This document shows, piece after piece, positions 46,711 through 58,765 of a DNA stretch of 64,000 nt. The position numbers and the translations under genes are program-made. Each line of letters opens with the position of its first letter. Position 1 is the stretch's first letter. The stretch is from Salminus brasiliensis (lineage: Eukaryota > Chordata > Actinopteri > Characiformes > Bryconidae): NCBI RefSeq assembly GCF_030463535.1, contig NC_132888.1:33403269-33467268 (forward strand), given 5' to 3'. The notes below the pieces were generated by a model that saw nothing but the letters and a program-made list of their open reading frames with translations, searched no databases and was not told the DNA's origin.

Positions 46711-47300
46711 ACATTTGCATCCACATACACTTGATCTGATCTGTTAATTTCTTAAGCAAAAGGTGGACAGTGACATAAAATTAGATCAGATATTAACTAT
46801 CAGCTCCGCCAATGCATAATTGGTGGAGGACTGCACTAAAGAAGTCAAAAGCTAAAGAACAGCAATACAGTTGGACACTATTGTCTTCAAGCTATACAGC
46901 AACTCACACAGTAGTAGTTTAAAAACACCTTCAAAGTCTAAGTTTTTCTGATTTGAACTAAGGACTGGTGTTGTGTTAATTGTAAATCACACCTAAGTAA
47001 CTAATTACAACTAAGTAATTACTCTATGTAGCTTTGATATAGCTATATTAAATCGCATTGCCGGACTGGCATAAGTGCCAGTGCCAACTAATTGGCTGAC
47101 ATTTTAGTACGCAGCTATCACTTTTACAGTACAACCGCTGATTGCAAGATTGTAAAAATCAATTCATTATATGGTGCAGTAGTATTTATATATACTAAAA
47201 TGTAACATTTTTATTTGTCCCCATTGTGTGTTGGATGATAAGCTATGATAGAAACATTTGTGTATGTGCTCTCACACAGCATACTACAATCTACTACTTA

Positions 47301-47304
<4 letters not shown>
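46711..47304. other. Intronic noncoding, nothing recognised
   Basis: AT-rich. Confidence 0.4.

Positions 47305-47343
<39 letters not shown>
47305..47343. repeat. (CT)n microsatellite
   Basis: About 19 units; flanking ORFs are low complexity. Confidence 0.95.
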
Positions 47344-47352
<9 letters not shown>

Positions 47353-47499
47353 ACATACACACAGAAATATATGTATACACTGCTACATCTATATTTGCAC
47401 ATGCTTCCTTTTCTTATAGCACACATTATCGCTCACATATGTGCTCTTTCTCCCTATGAGACACACACACACTCTCACACACATACACACAGACTCTTG

Positions 47500-47640
47500 C
47501 CCTCAGGGCAGGCAGTGTAATGGGATTCTGAGTGTTATTTTTGCTGAATAAAATAAATCCCACTAATTAGCATGTTAAGGTGATTGATGGGTTAGCAGAA
47601 CCGTCTGTGTGCGGCTTGTGTGTGCGCGCACACTGCCCTG
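47500..47640. promoter_or_regulatory. Candidate conserved noncoding element with a PBX-HOX-type site
   Basis: CACTAATTAGCATGTTAAGG (47561-47580) is directly followed by TGATTGATGG (47581-47590), a PBX-HOX-like word, then a GC-balanced tail. Role inferred. Confidence 0.35.
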
Positions 47641-48495
47641 CACTGGAGAAAAGAGACTTTCTAAGGAAAAGAGGAAAAAGAAGGAGGGAAAACCTATTTT
47701 AATATGAAAAAGAAAAAGAAAGAAAGAAGAGTAACTACTGATTAAGGAAAAACACTACAAGGAAATTAATAAATGAGCTGTGTGTATGTGTGTGCTAGTT
47801 TATATAGAATTGTGTTTTGGTGGTTACCACTAAATATGACCGTAAAAATACTCTACCAGCACACAGTAGCAGACATGCTAATAGTTCTCTTTTTTGCATA
47901 ATTGGAAAACACCCAATACCCTAAATGAAGCAGTCCAACATAAATAGGGGACATTACTATATTAAGAACATCTTATTACATTACATTTTGTTACATCAGG
48001 GTATAACCTTCAGAGCTATAAAGTTCATACTCAAGAAGCTTTGGAGTTGTCTGTGTTGCGATACAGGCTAATCTGACCTGTGCCACATTTCATGTCAGTT
48101 GATTTGAATGAATATCTGCAAATGATCTGTCAGGAGATTCTGGATTGCTTCTGGAGATCTCTGTGTGTGTATGTGAGGGGGTAAGAGCTGCGTTTAGTGA
48201 GTAAAGGGTTCCAACTCTAGCAGGAAATGAGCAAAAAAACTATAAATGGGAGAAGGAGTGACATGAAAAAAGAAAGAATTGATGTACTGGAATTTGATAT
48301 GTAGGCATGATTAGGTTTGTGTGTGTGTGTATCTGTGTGTGTGTGTGTTTTCCTGTTTTCGCACTAGACCTCTGACTGGCACTTAGAAATACACACTGAC
48401 ACACACCAACACAGGTTTCAGGTTACTCAGCTGGCTTTGTGTTGGACATGTTAAGTCGACTTTAAACAACACAAATCCACTTTCTCAACTAAGCT

Positions 48496-48534
<39 letters not shown>

Positions 48535-49779
48535 TCTCTTTCTCTCTCTCTCTCTTCCCTCTCTTTCTTTCTCTACATGAACATACTTAACACATACTGC
48601 AGTCCTTAAAACTGCCATCTTGCACAATTCAGTTTGACAAACATTATACCCTATCTGCTGAACTGCAGCACATTAAAGCAATGAAATGCCCAAGGTCATT
48701 TTTTACAGTTGGTTTAAAAGGGCTGTTACACATAATGCAAATCATCTTTAGTGCACGTCATCACACAGCATAGGGTGTTCAACTTTTTCAACATTTCTTA
48801 TAATCACATTGCACAAATAACTTACTAAAATACTAAAATACATTTCTTCTGTTTTATGTTCTTAATTACATTACCTTTATAATTCAGTATTGTTTTAGCA
48901 GGGTTAGGGTTAGGGTCTTAACCTTTTCGCATGACTGTATCTAGAAAGTTAAATCTGTGGTTTGTAATGGCTTCATGCATTAACAGACATCAGTTGATAT
49001 GGCCGGTGTGCATACTAACTTTTTGTTTTTCATTTTTCTTTTATCTTTCTTCAAATGTGATGTTTAGATGTTCTTCAGTTGTCAATATTGTTTTCCAAAT
49101 GTCGATCCTTGATTTAGAGAGTCATGTAGGCAGCTTTAGGTACTTATAGAAGTTATGTACTAATTTATTATAAACTTGTTCTGAATAATTAATAAATTGA
49201 CTAGATCAAGAGGGGGGCAGGAAAGAGGTGAGTGAGAGAGAGTAAGAGTGTAGAGAGTAATAAAGAATTGAATAGAAAGGATCAAAGGAGAGATAAGGTG
49301 AAGGGTCAAGTGCATTCCGTCACCGCCACTTGACTTACTGAGATGCAACAATAAGTCTAGTCACCATGGACACACACACGCTTTACTTACTTGTATCTTG
49401 CAAACAAGAAGCAGATTACACGTCTTTTTCAGCAAAGTCTAAACCAGTCTAAACCAGTCCAATGTGGAAACCGTGATGAGCTGTCAAAGTTTCCTTCTGT
49501 CTTTTTCTCTTTCGTTCTCTCTTTATCTCTCTTTCTATCTTTCGTTCTTAACTGAAAAGGACAGCGTCAGGGGGCTCATCCCTCTTTCTCTTAGTCTAAA
49601 GAGCATCTTCTCATTTACACTGATGACCAAGGCCACCAAGAGAGGAGCTACAGATTGGACTGATGGATCTCAGCCAAACTCACACATACACACAAACACA
49701 CACACACACACACACAAACACACACAGACTGCCATTGAGTCCCAGCACACTTAGAGCCCTCACAAATCCAGCTCTCCTG
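47641..49779. other. Intronic noncoding with TG, CT and CA tracts
   Basis: TG 48317-48350, CT-rich 48499-48560, CA-rich 49680-49730, and a short telomere-like GGGTTAGGGTTAGGG at 48901-48915. No coding exon seen. Confidence 0.45.
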
Positions 49780-49990
49780 ACAATGGTTAGGTCAGCCTAG
49801 ATAAAAAGGATCCATTAGGGCCATGGACAGATGGGGCGAGGGAGAGTGAGAGAGAGAGTGTGTCAATGTGACCATAACTCTCCAGCAGAAAGTTTTTGTT
49901 GTCGCAGAGCACTTGCATAAGTGTTTTGTATCAAATGGCCTTTAATTAACGGCGGTCGTTAACGATCTAATTTGCATAGACAGCCCATTT
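49780..49990. promoter_or_regulatory. Candidate conserved noncoding element with a POU octamer
   Basis: ATTTGCAT octamer at 49970-49977, preceded by GCCTTTAATTAACGGCGGTC and GTTAACGATC. A compact run of homeodomain and POU words. Confidence 0.38.
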
Positions 49991-52415
49991 GGATGGAGTC
50001 AGTCTCTGGGGTGTGCTCTCTCATTCTTTCCATCACTCACTCACTTTTTTTCTTCTTCACTTTCCTTCTTTCCCTCCCTCCCTCTCCTCTTATTCCTCTT
50101 TCCTCGTTCTCACTCTCTCTTTCTTTCTCTAGCTCTGTTTCTTGCTATTTAAACACAGCACGCATATTCCATTCTTTCCGTCACTCACTCATGCTTTTTT
50201 TTTGCTTTCTCTTTCTTCATTGCTTTCTCCATTACTTCATCACTCTTTTGCTCTCCATATCGATCTGTCCATGACCTCCTTACTCTCTTTGCATCATATT
50301 GTTTTTGCACGTTTATTCTAAATGCTTTCCTTAATTACGTCTATATTTTACTTCTCTTTATTCTTTCAAACAGACAATAGCGTCATTGTCACTCTGGACT
50401 TGACACCACAGCTTTCGCACTATGTAATTTTGGTAAAGCAGGCAGGATAACTCTCATAACAACTGTATAACACTCATTTGTTACTTTGTAAAGTCCTGGA
50501 GTATCACTCTACCGCATCAGTCTACTTGCTTCTTACACTTCAGTTACTGCTTCTTCATCTCTCAGCTTGCCCAGAAATGCATGTCTGTGAGGTTCAAAGC
50601 ACAAATTACACTTAGCCAATGTAGGGGGAGGCCAGGAGCATGAAATATAAATTCTTGCAGATGCTGCTTTAAAGGACATAATTATGTGCTTAATTCCATA
50701 GCAATTGTTACATTACACATAAATTGTCATTTTGTATTTCAGGGCTCAGTATTTCTGAATTATCCTATGTCAGAAAATATCCCTAATAGTATGTTATTGT
50801 CTGCCATAGAAACAAATAGGAAGATTCAGGAATACTTTTATGTTAATCAACCTGTATTATTCTTACAGTCTTAGTTAAAGCAAATGCCATACAATCAGCT
50901 TAAATAAAAAAAAAACAATAAAAACAATTTTTTGTTTGTTTATAATGTTTTGGTAAATGATTCTGTGGTTAGAGAGAAAGAGAGCATGTATGTCAAGTGG
51001 TCATTCACTAGCTGACCCATAGCCCTGTATAACTGTAATAGTATTTGCCCATGTGTGCTGTGGTCAGAAGACTTGGTGGTGTTCTTGTAAAAGAAACCCC
51101 AGGCTTTTCGGTAGTAATCATGGCCTAAGGCTAGACTGAGCGGGCTGCTTTTTAACCTGTCCGTTGGGTCCTGTCATTCTGCTCTAGCATTAAGCATGTT
51201 GGTCACCTCTGGTTTTCTTTCTGTCTCTATCTCTATTTGTATCTGTCTATCTTTTCAGATTTCCACCCCCACCACTCTTTCTCTTCTTTGTCTGATGAGT
51301 CAGATGCCCTGTACCCTTCTCTACTCTTTAAATAATGAAGGGTCAGGTCACGCTATAATTCTTAGACCGCAAAGTAACATTTTTGCATGTTTGTGTTGTT
51401 GATATGTTAATTACCAGGACTTCATCAATATGTGTGTAGGTAATGTTCTAAACTAGGAGCAGACAGGTCGATAGATGCTGATTGATCATAACTCACACTC
51501 CTGGAATGGTTGCATCACCACAGAGTGGATGCACTCATCATTAGCCATGTTGTTAGAGACCTAGTGCAGAAATCAGCCAAGAATGAGGAGAAATGCCCTC
51601 ACGAATTGACCATGAACTTCTGCATTGACAAAGATGGGCACATACACAACAATAGATAATAGTAAACACACAACACTGGTGTATATTTAATAAAAGTGAA
51701 GGAGACAGAGACAGAGACAGAGAGATTTACCCCTACTGGAGAGATAAAAGACTTTGTAGCTCTGTTATAGCAGAGCTACAGTGAGGAACACACCTTGGAT
51801 TATTTGGAAAGATTTGATCTTTATTCAAGTATTGTTGAAATTTCATACTTGTATGTTGTCTGAAGGAAAAAAACATTCAGCTCCAAAATTTTGGTGTTTT
51901 TTTTTTTGAATGAGCTAAAATCAATAAAAGTAAAAAAAATAAATAAATAAAAATATGTCAATGAATGAATTAAAAAGAATGTGTAGTAGAGCTTCCGCTG
52001 GAAATTACAGTACTTAGCTGCCTTTTGTAATAGGTAACAAGTGGAGAACATTTGTAGATGGATCATGAACTGCTTGTTTGTGCAGAACATTTCCTTTTTT
52101 TCCATGTTTTTGGGGGGGTCTTCGCTTGTGGACTGCCCTCTTTAACACATACCTGAGGTTTTCAGCCTGAGGTTTCCAAGTTTGTTTAATTACACAGAAC
52201 TGTTGAAAAGAAAAGAAGTGTGGTACAACCAACACTGATACCTGATACAGGCCTGATACAGTATATTAATTTGTAGAGTACTATTTCTCATAGTTCCAAA
52301 ACACCACAACTCAGATACTTGTCCTGAATGTGTGGCAAAACACTCTGAAAGAACAAAAGAGTTTAGCCATGTTTTATTCTCTGTCTTTCTTTGACATTCT
52401 GAATTCTGATCCAGA

Positions 52416-52417
<2 letters not shown>
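49991..52417. other. Intronic noncoding
   Basis: CT-rich 50020-50260 gives Ser/Leu ORFs. A 10-bp hairpin TGTAGCTCTG/CAGAGCTACA sits at 51755-51780 next to a (GACAGA)n run (51704-51722). The rest is AT-rich and unassigned. Confidence 0.4.

Positions 52418-52452
<35 letters not shown>
52418..52452. repeat. (TG)n microsatellite
   Basis: About 17 units. Confidence 0.95.
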
Positions 52453-52456
<4 letters not shown>

Positions 52457-52679
52457 GTCAGTCATCATGGGGTATGGGTCATTAAGTCTGTGTCCTTTGT
52501 TTTGTCAGTTTGTTTTGGTGGGGCCTGCTGCACAGAGTAAAATCAGCCAAGCTGAAAATTGTCTACAGCACACACACAGACATACACGCACACACACACA
52601 TGCCCTGGGGTGGCAGGGCTGTCCACTTCCTCTTACTCCAGCCACTTCACCCAAGATTGATCACAGATCACCCGTATCT

Positions 52680-52695
52680 CCCCCCCCCCCCCCCC
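52680..52695. repeat. Poly-C run of 16
   Basis: Uninterrupted C homopolymer followed by TCTTTCTCTCTC; G-quadruplex-prone on the minus strand and prone to sequencing error. Confidence 0.9.
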
Positions 52696-52854
52696 TCTTT
52701 CTCTCTCATTTTATTAGTGACATTTATTCTGTAAGGTAAAAACCCTATTAAACTCTATTACCAATTATTCTCCAGCATACGAATAAATCAAAATATGTCA
52801 CTTTTAACCACCCTAATTTAACCACTCCTTTTCTTTCCTTTCATTTCCTTGATC

Positions 52855-53080
52855 CCTCATTCTCTCGCTCTCCTCCCCTAATGAAAAGTGCTTTCACCTG
52901 GACAAACGTGACGGGGATGCTGGCCTGGCAGCAGTGCATTCTGGGGGAACCCCAGGCCTCCTGCCGAGAGCCAATGAGACCACTCGGAATTTGCCAGCGG
53001 ACTTTATATTGTTACTGAGCAGCAGGACCAGTTACCACAGAACTTTGAAGTGCCGCCAATCGGAACACAGATTTTAAATA
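52855..53080. promoter_or_regulatory. Candidate conserved noncoding element
   Basis: Unique GC-balanced block with TGCTTTCACCTGGACAAACG, GCAGTGCATTCTGGGGGAAC and GCCGCCAATCGGAACACAG. It includes an E-box (CACCTG) and a CCAAT word. Confidence 0.3.
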
Positions 53081-53318
53081 TATGCACATGTCCAGAAAAA
53101 AATTACAGCCCAGACTCTGTGTGTGTGTGTGTGAGGTCATACTGCAGATTGTGAGAGAATCCCATTAAAGGTAAAAGTAAACGCTAAAAGGAAGCAGTGT
53201 ATTAGATGTGTGTGTGTGTGTTGTTTTTTCTTTTCTAACTGCCTTAAAAACCATTGGTGTACAGGTTTAGCATTCATATATAATTTTATTTATTTGCAAC
53301 CAAATTGGTTTTTCACTG

Positions 53319-53321
<3 letters not shown>
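53081..53321. other. Intronic noncoding with short TG runs
   Basis: TG at 53117-53132 and 53207-53221. Confidence 0.5.
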
Positions 53322-53373
<52 letters not shown>

Positions 53374-53376
53374 TAT

Positions 53377-53440
<64 letters not shown>
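53322..53440. repeat. Long (AT)n tract
   Basis: Nearly 120 bp of alternating AT with one short interruption (AAATATATTGAT, about 53369-53380). Self-complementary; the Tyr-Ile ORFs on both strands are artefacts. Confidence 0.97.
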
Positions 53441-53444
<4 letters not shown>

Positions 53445-53819
53445 TCTAAACCTTTAAGCAAACACACACACATCTGCGCACACAATGTGATTAACTAAAA
53501 GATATGAAAAGGACACAAGAGAAAAAGCCACTTACAGCTTTATTGATTTCAGTGAGCATGCTCATAAACAGCCTGTCTGAGTGAAACTGAACTGAACGTG
53601 AGAAGCAAAAGAACAAGACGAGCTAAAGAGAGACATCAGAAGTTTGGGAACACCTAACATTTCTAAATGCTTTTATTAAAAATTAGCAGTTTTATTTGTC
53701 TGTTACTCAACATGTTAAAAAAAAATACTGTTTAGATATTGAAATGTAACTTTGTAACAACTGCAACTGCAACTAAAAGACCAACTGCTGAGGGAATGAT
53801 ACCAAAGCAACAGATAAAT
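53441..53819. other. Intronic noncoding
   Basis: Short CA run at 53461-53472; nothing else. Confidence 0.4.
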
Positions 53820-53985
53820 GTTAAGTCTAGGTGTATGAAACTGAGGTTACGTTTAGGGTTAGGTTTAGTTGAAGGTTACTATGGGTTAAGTCTAATATTA
53901 GGTTTAGGTAATCAATGTTAAGTTTAGGACTAGGTTTAGGTGTATGTTACCAAGATTAAGTTTAGCATTAAGTTTACTTTAGATT
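53820..53985. repeat. Degenerate telomere-like GTTTAGG / GTTAAG minisatellite
   Basis: Repeated TTTAGG, GGTTAGG and AAGTTTAG words, e.g. GTTTAGGGTTAGGTTTAG at 53850-53867. The ORF at 53739-53921 is a by-product. Confidence 0.7.
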
Positions 53986-54849
53986 CCAGTGTACAAAATA
54001 AATAATAGTCCTACGTAGCTACATATTGTACAATAAGTGTGTGTGTGTTCATGTGTCTGTCTTTATGTGTATGTGTGCTAAGAGAAGCCAGTTGAGTGTG
54101 AGACTTCTTCTTAGATTTCACAACATGTAATTAGAGTTTGAAGAAAGGAGAGGGGTCAGTGCAGAGGAACTGGTGAAGTGTGTGTGTGTTTGAGAGAGAG
54201 GCCGAGAGGGAGAGAAGGGGTCGCTTCACCGTTACCCAGTTCTTGACCTGACTAACCTCAGTGGTGCCAAAGCAAATGCCTGTGTCTCCATCGTACTCCC
54301 AAACTCTTTTCCAGTCTTATACTTCAGATACTCTCAGATACTCCCTGATATCCCTTCAGTGTTCATCTCTCTGTCCTTCTCTTCTTCTATCTGTTTATCT
54401 TATTTCTTCCTTAAATTATTTTGAGGAACCCCAGTAGAGGAAATAACAAATGTGACTGTATTTATTATAAAACTGTTGTCACTTTTAACACTATTTAAGA
54501 TCGCCGTAATACCTTTACCCCCACTTCTCCTGAGCAATGGTCCAACAGAAGTGATTTCTAATGACTGTTTACTGTTCCATGTTCCATTACTTTGTACATT
54601 AAAGGTAATGTTTGTTTTTTTCTTTTTCTTTCTTAAAACTTTCATTTTGTAGATACAAGGTTTAATTACAGCAGCAATGTGATGTGCTTAATTAAATGTA
54701 ATTAAATAACTCGTAAATCATTAAATAATGCAGCAAATTGACATGTCTAGGTGATTAATCTTTAGTAATTCAGTAATTATTAGTAAAGTATCTCTCTCTG
54801 CTTGTCTCTCTCTCTCTCTCGCTCGCTCTCTTTCTCCCTCTCTCTCTCT
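53986..54849. other. Intronic noncoding
   Basis: Short TG and CT runs (54178-54190, 54801-54850); otherwise unassigned. Confidence 0.4.
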
Positions 54850-55075
54850 CCAGATGTTGGGGTTGGACTGAAAATGATGCGGTGTGTCTTTTTGCAGAGA
54901 CTGTCATTTAATTGTCGTTGCGTTTTCTCTTATAAATGCGTAATTGAGGCGCTTGAGGCTAGCGCACGGCTAACGGCTGTAAAAGGCTGGGAATAGGCTT
55001 TATAGGGAGCGACTATGAGCCTAATTACAGCCTGCAGGCATGGGGAAAATCTGCAGAATACAAGGCTGCTGCAAA
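54850..55075. promoter_or_regulatory. Candidate conserved noncoding element
   Basis: Dense unique block with TCATTTAATTGTCGTTGCGT, TATAAATGCGTAATTGAGGC, GCTAGCGCACGGCTAACGGC and GCCTAATTACAGCCTGCAGG. It is bounded by CT and GA repeats, as often seen for intronic enhancers. Open frame 54802-54996 has no domain. Confidence 0.38.
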
Positions 55076-55079
55076 GGAG

Positions 55080-55360
55080 AGGGGGAAGCAGAGAGAGACA
55101 GAGAGAGAGAGAGAGAGAAAGAGAGAGTGAGAGTGCAGTTCTAAGAGATATAAGTAGAGGATGACGGAGAGTGAATTGCTAGTTTTTTTTCTTCTTTCCT
55201 GATTGTGTGTGTGTGTGTGTGTATGTGTGTGTGTGCACGCATAGGGTGACATTTAGAGAGACCTCTGTGTCTGCTCGTGTTTCTGAATGAGCTGCTTTCT
55301 CCTTAATGAAAACGTGTGTGTTTCTGGATCACTGATATCCTGAGGTTAATTGCCTGAAAC

Positions 55361-55417
<57 letters not shown>

Positions 55418-55420
55418 GAC
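55080..55420. repeat. GA, TG and TG microsatellite series
   Basis: GA-rich 55090-55130, TG 55205-55235, TG 55362-55418 with one interruption. Confidence 0.9.
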
Positions 55421-55909
55421 TCTGAGCTGTGCATGGTGTTACATTCCATCTCACTTGAGGTTTTGGGGTTTCTGTGGAAGAATGAAGCCAAAGGGCAAAA
55501 TATGTATGGTCTGCACAGGCACATGTTTAAAAATGCAGGTGTGTGTGTGTGTTAGTTAGAAGCACACATGTGTAAACCTCTTATACCCACTTATTCTGAT
55601 TGAGAGAGAGTGGAGGAAATGTGTTGAGTTTAATAAGATTTACATTTTGATGGTCATTTTAAGCACCCCACCAGCTGGCCTGAAATAAATCAAGAATGAG
55701 CATCTGCAGAGTGTGTGTGTAAGTGTGCAAGTGTATATGTGTTTATATATAAATGTGTTTTGTGTGTGCATGTGTGTGCGCTTTTATGTGTGTACTTACA
55801 GATGATAAATGATAGTGTTAACAGTAGACTGAGCACTGATGAAGGCCAAGTTCTGTAAATCCCATCTGACCACCAAACACTGTGGATCACTCTCTTTGTG
55901 AGAGTCAGC

Positions 55910-55910
<1 letters not shown>
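55421..55910. other. Intronic noncoding
   Basis: Scattered TG runs (55539-55553, 55710-55790). Nothing coding. Confidence 0.45.
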
Positions 55911-55962
<52 letters not shown>

Positions 55963-56034
55963 TTTTGAGTGTTTTAACAAGTCGGTAGTATCTCTCATTG
56001 TAGATGTTTTGTACACACACACACACACACACAC
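55911..56034. repeat. Inverted (TG)n and (CA)n pair
   Basis: TG at 55911-55961 and CA at 56013-56034, 51 bp apart and complementary. Confidence 0.95.
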
Positions 56035-56959
56035 ATACATACAAGATACATCTATTGACACAAATACAATCACATTGTTTTTTTTTTGTAAATATAGTCA
56101 AGATGTGTTATGCATGTCTGATGTGTACTAACAGTGCATGACACATGAATCACACAAAGTTACAAAAAGTCACAGTTTACAAATACAAGATTTGCAAAGA
56201 AGACATTTGCAAAGAGGAAGAGTAGAAAGAGACAGACAAATGGGGAGAGTGAAAGGTTTTGAATCTTTACTAGCTGTGTGTGTAAATTGTGGTATGACCA
56301 GTAGTCTGCACAAGAATAGCCCCTTCTGGATCATTAAATCATCACACATCAGCCAGGCCTTAAAACCTCCTTTTCCAGAGAGAGTAGGAAAGACAGAGGG
56401 GAGAAAGAGAGAGAGTAATAAAGTGCTTTACAAAAGAGGAGGAAAACAGTTTGGCCTGTAGAAGACGGGCCTAAACACAGAATGTGGGGTTTAGTGTAAT
56501 GTAGTGAACAAGAGTGAAGGTGCAATACAACACCCAGAAGACTTTATTTCACCTCCAGCACCTGATCTAGATTCATCACATACCTTCAAAGCTGCCCCAT
56601 CAGCTGATTAATGAGCAACTGCCAGCTCTAAAATTACACTCAGAAAAAGCTGTCATATGAATGACCTTTCCTAATTCATTTTTATTACATCTTACCTTTA
56701 GATTTGATCGTGTTATATGAATGTTTCTTGATTGTTTCTAGAATGACAAATCCTTTAGACTCATTAGGTATTTTTATCAATCTGGACAAATTGTATTTGT
56801 TTTTACAACTTAAATCTATTGTGTGTGGAGTTAACTTATTAGAATCGTTGTATACATGTATCTGTCATTTTAAGCCTTTTCTGTTGAACTATTTTAAATC
56901 ATTTAAATTTGATATCTGTTAATAATCATTCTAAATATTTTTTTTTACTATTCAGGAGA
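56035..56959. other. Intronic noncoding, nothing recognised
   Basis: The ORF at 56138-56461 has no recognised domain; the rest is AT-rich. Confidence 0.4.
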
Positions 56960-57540
56960 GTAGTATATACCCCTTAGCCACTTTATTATGGCACTTTACC
57001 AGTGGGCACTGCAGACTAAACGTGCCCTGATTGAGTACCTCTGATTTGTAGCGCAGAACAATCCCCATGCATGGAGGAGGGGTTATTTGCACTATACGTG
57101 CAAACATATCATCTATAACCATTTGTCATTTAGCCAAATTGCTTATAACAGCTAAGCACATAGGTTCTTTTATTTCATTTTTAACTGAATACTGACTACA
57201 GAGAATAATGCAAAATGCTGAATCAGTAACAGATTCATCTATTCACACCCTGCTTCAGTACACTTAGGATTCCAATCCAAGGGGTAGCCAAAATGAGCAA
57301 AGGTACTCCAGTACAGTACAGGTGTCTTGGTAGTGGAATTGGTGGCATAATGTGGGATTCGCAAACATACTGTACGGCACCTCTGGTCATTGTTTAGGTA
57401 TTTATAAGCGCTTTCTGAGGCTGGATATTTTAGGGAGGTGGACTGTTCTCAACCTAGACTGCTTTAAAACTCTTGCAACACCACTGTGCCAAATACATTA
57501 AGGTAGGAGGACCTCATAAAGTGACCAGTGAGTGGAAGTA
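56960..57540. mobile_element. Nonautonomous DNA transposon with CACTTTATTA-type inverted ends
   Basis: Left end CTTAGCCACTTTATTATGGC (56973-56992). The right end (57514-57538), read in reverse, gives CACTCACTGGTCACTTTATG. Such ends are typical of fish DNA elements ending CACTTTATTAGG. The interior (about 0.57 kb) has no transposase motif. Confidence 0.5.
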
Positions 57541-57815
57541 CAAAGTGTTTAAAAAAAAAGTGGACATGTGCTCCCTCATGTACATGTGATAGAATGTCTA
57601 AATCCACCCCGACATACAGTGCAACATATGATTAAAATATGTTACCGATGTGGCGTAAAATATAATTTACATCACATTGTGTGGGTCGTGTCCAACGTGT
57701 CAAAAGCCTGAGCTGTTACTTAACAGCCATAACAGTGATAGCTAGGTAAAATATTTCTTTCAGTGCAAGCATTCATTTGTTATATCCTCCACTTTTAGCA
57801 TCAAGAGAGGGTGAC

Positions 57816-57850
<35 letters not shown>

Positions 57851-58685
57851 GGGAATGGAATGCAATGGTCCGGAATGTTCTTGAGAAAAATGTAGAAGGT
57901 AGCTCAAGGTTCAGAGTTTCATTCTATTTTCTGCTGCTGTGTTTTGAAGGAACTTTAACTGTGTGATGGCTGTATAATGAGCATTTAGTACAACTGTGCT
58001 TTTTTGCCCTGATCTGAGACCAACCTTAAAGCATCCATTACAGTTGTGATGGTTGAGCTTTAAGTGTGTTGGGTCTGATCTTAGGTCGGCAGCATCTACC
58101 CAAAAGCCGATAATGACAGCCCTGTTCAGCTGAGCTGCGTTTCTGTTGGCCAAGAGTCAGCCTTAAGGGTTACCCAAAGTTCCTCTGGCTCATACACACA
58201 CACACACACACACACACTGCTGGACCTGATTCACAGACTCAGTCTCCGATCCAACCCCACACACTGTGCTAAAGAGAGAGACAGAGTGTGTGTGTGTGTA
58301 TGTGTATGTTTGATGCTAGCGGACAAGGTACCCATTGAAATGCTGCATTCTTTCACCCTGAACAAATATGAGTGTTTTATATGTTAACTGCAGTGCTAAC
58401 GGAAAACATTCAGGTTGTGTGTGTCAGTTTGTTCAGGTTCCCATCATTATAAAACTGCCAAAGCTTAACTCTCAAGAACATTTTATTAGAAACCATTACC
58501 TTGTTGCTTCAACTACAGTGTACAGTCTGTAGCACACCTTAAAACAGCAACACAAGAGTGTATCAGAAACAACAATGTTGCTGGAGTTAGAGCCAGTGCA
58601 GATTGTGTTTCCATAAATGGCTATATCTAAAATGGCCAGTGAGGATACATGATGTCAATAAAATAAATGTATTAAATGCAACAAT
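57541..58685. other. Intronic noncoding with GA and CA repeats
   Basis: GA at 57815-57842, CA at 58194-58217 and TG at 58287-58300. 57890-58170 is unique-looking. Its minus-strand ORF (58153-57911) lacks a domain. Confidence 0.4.
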
Positions 58686-58689
58686 GGGA

Positions 58690-58765
58690 ACAGGTGGCTT
58701 GGAATTGATGGCAAAATGAGGAATCTCGTATTCGCAACCAAGCTGTATTCGCAACCAGGCTGTGC
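58690..58765. repeat. 17-bp tandem duplication inside sequence related to 57320-57366
   Basis: TATTCGCAACCAAGCTG (58729-58745) and TATTCGCAACCAGGCTG (58746-58762). The preceding GGAATTGATGGCAAAATGAG resembles GGAATTGGTGGCATAATGTG at 57335-57354, inside the DNA element. Confidence 0.6.

Noticed and set aside
53210..53485. Tyr-Ile repeat proteins on both strands
   Set aside because: Translations of the alternating AT tract.
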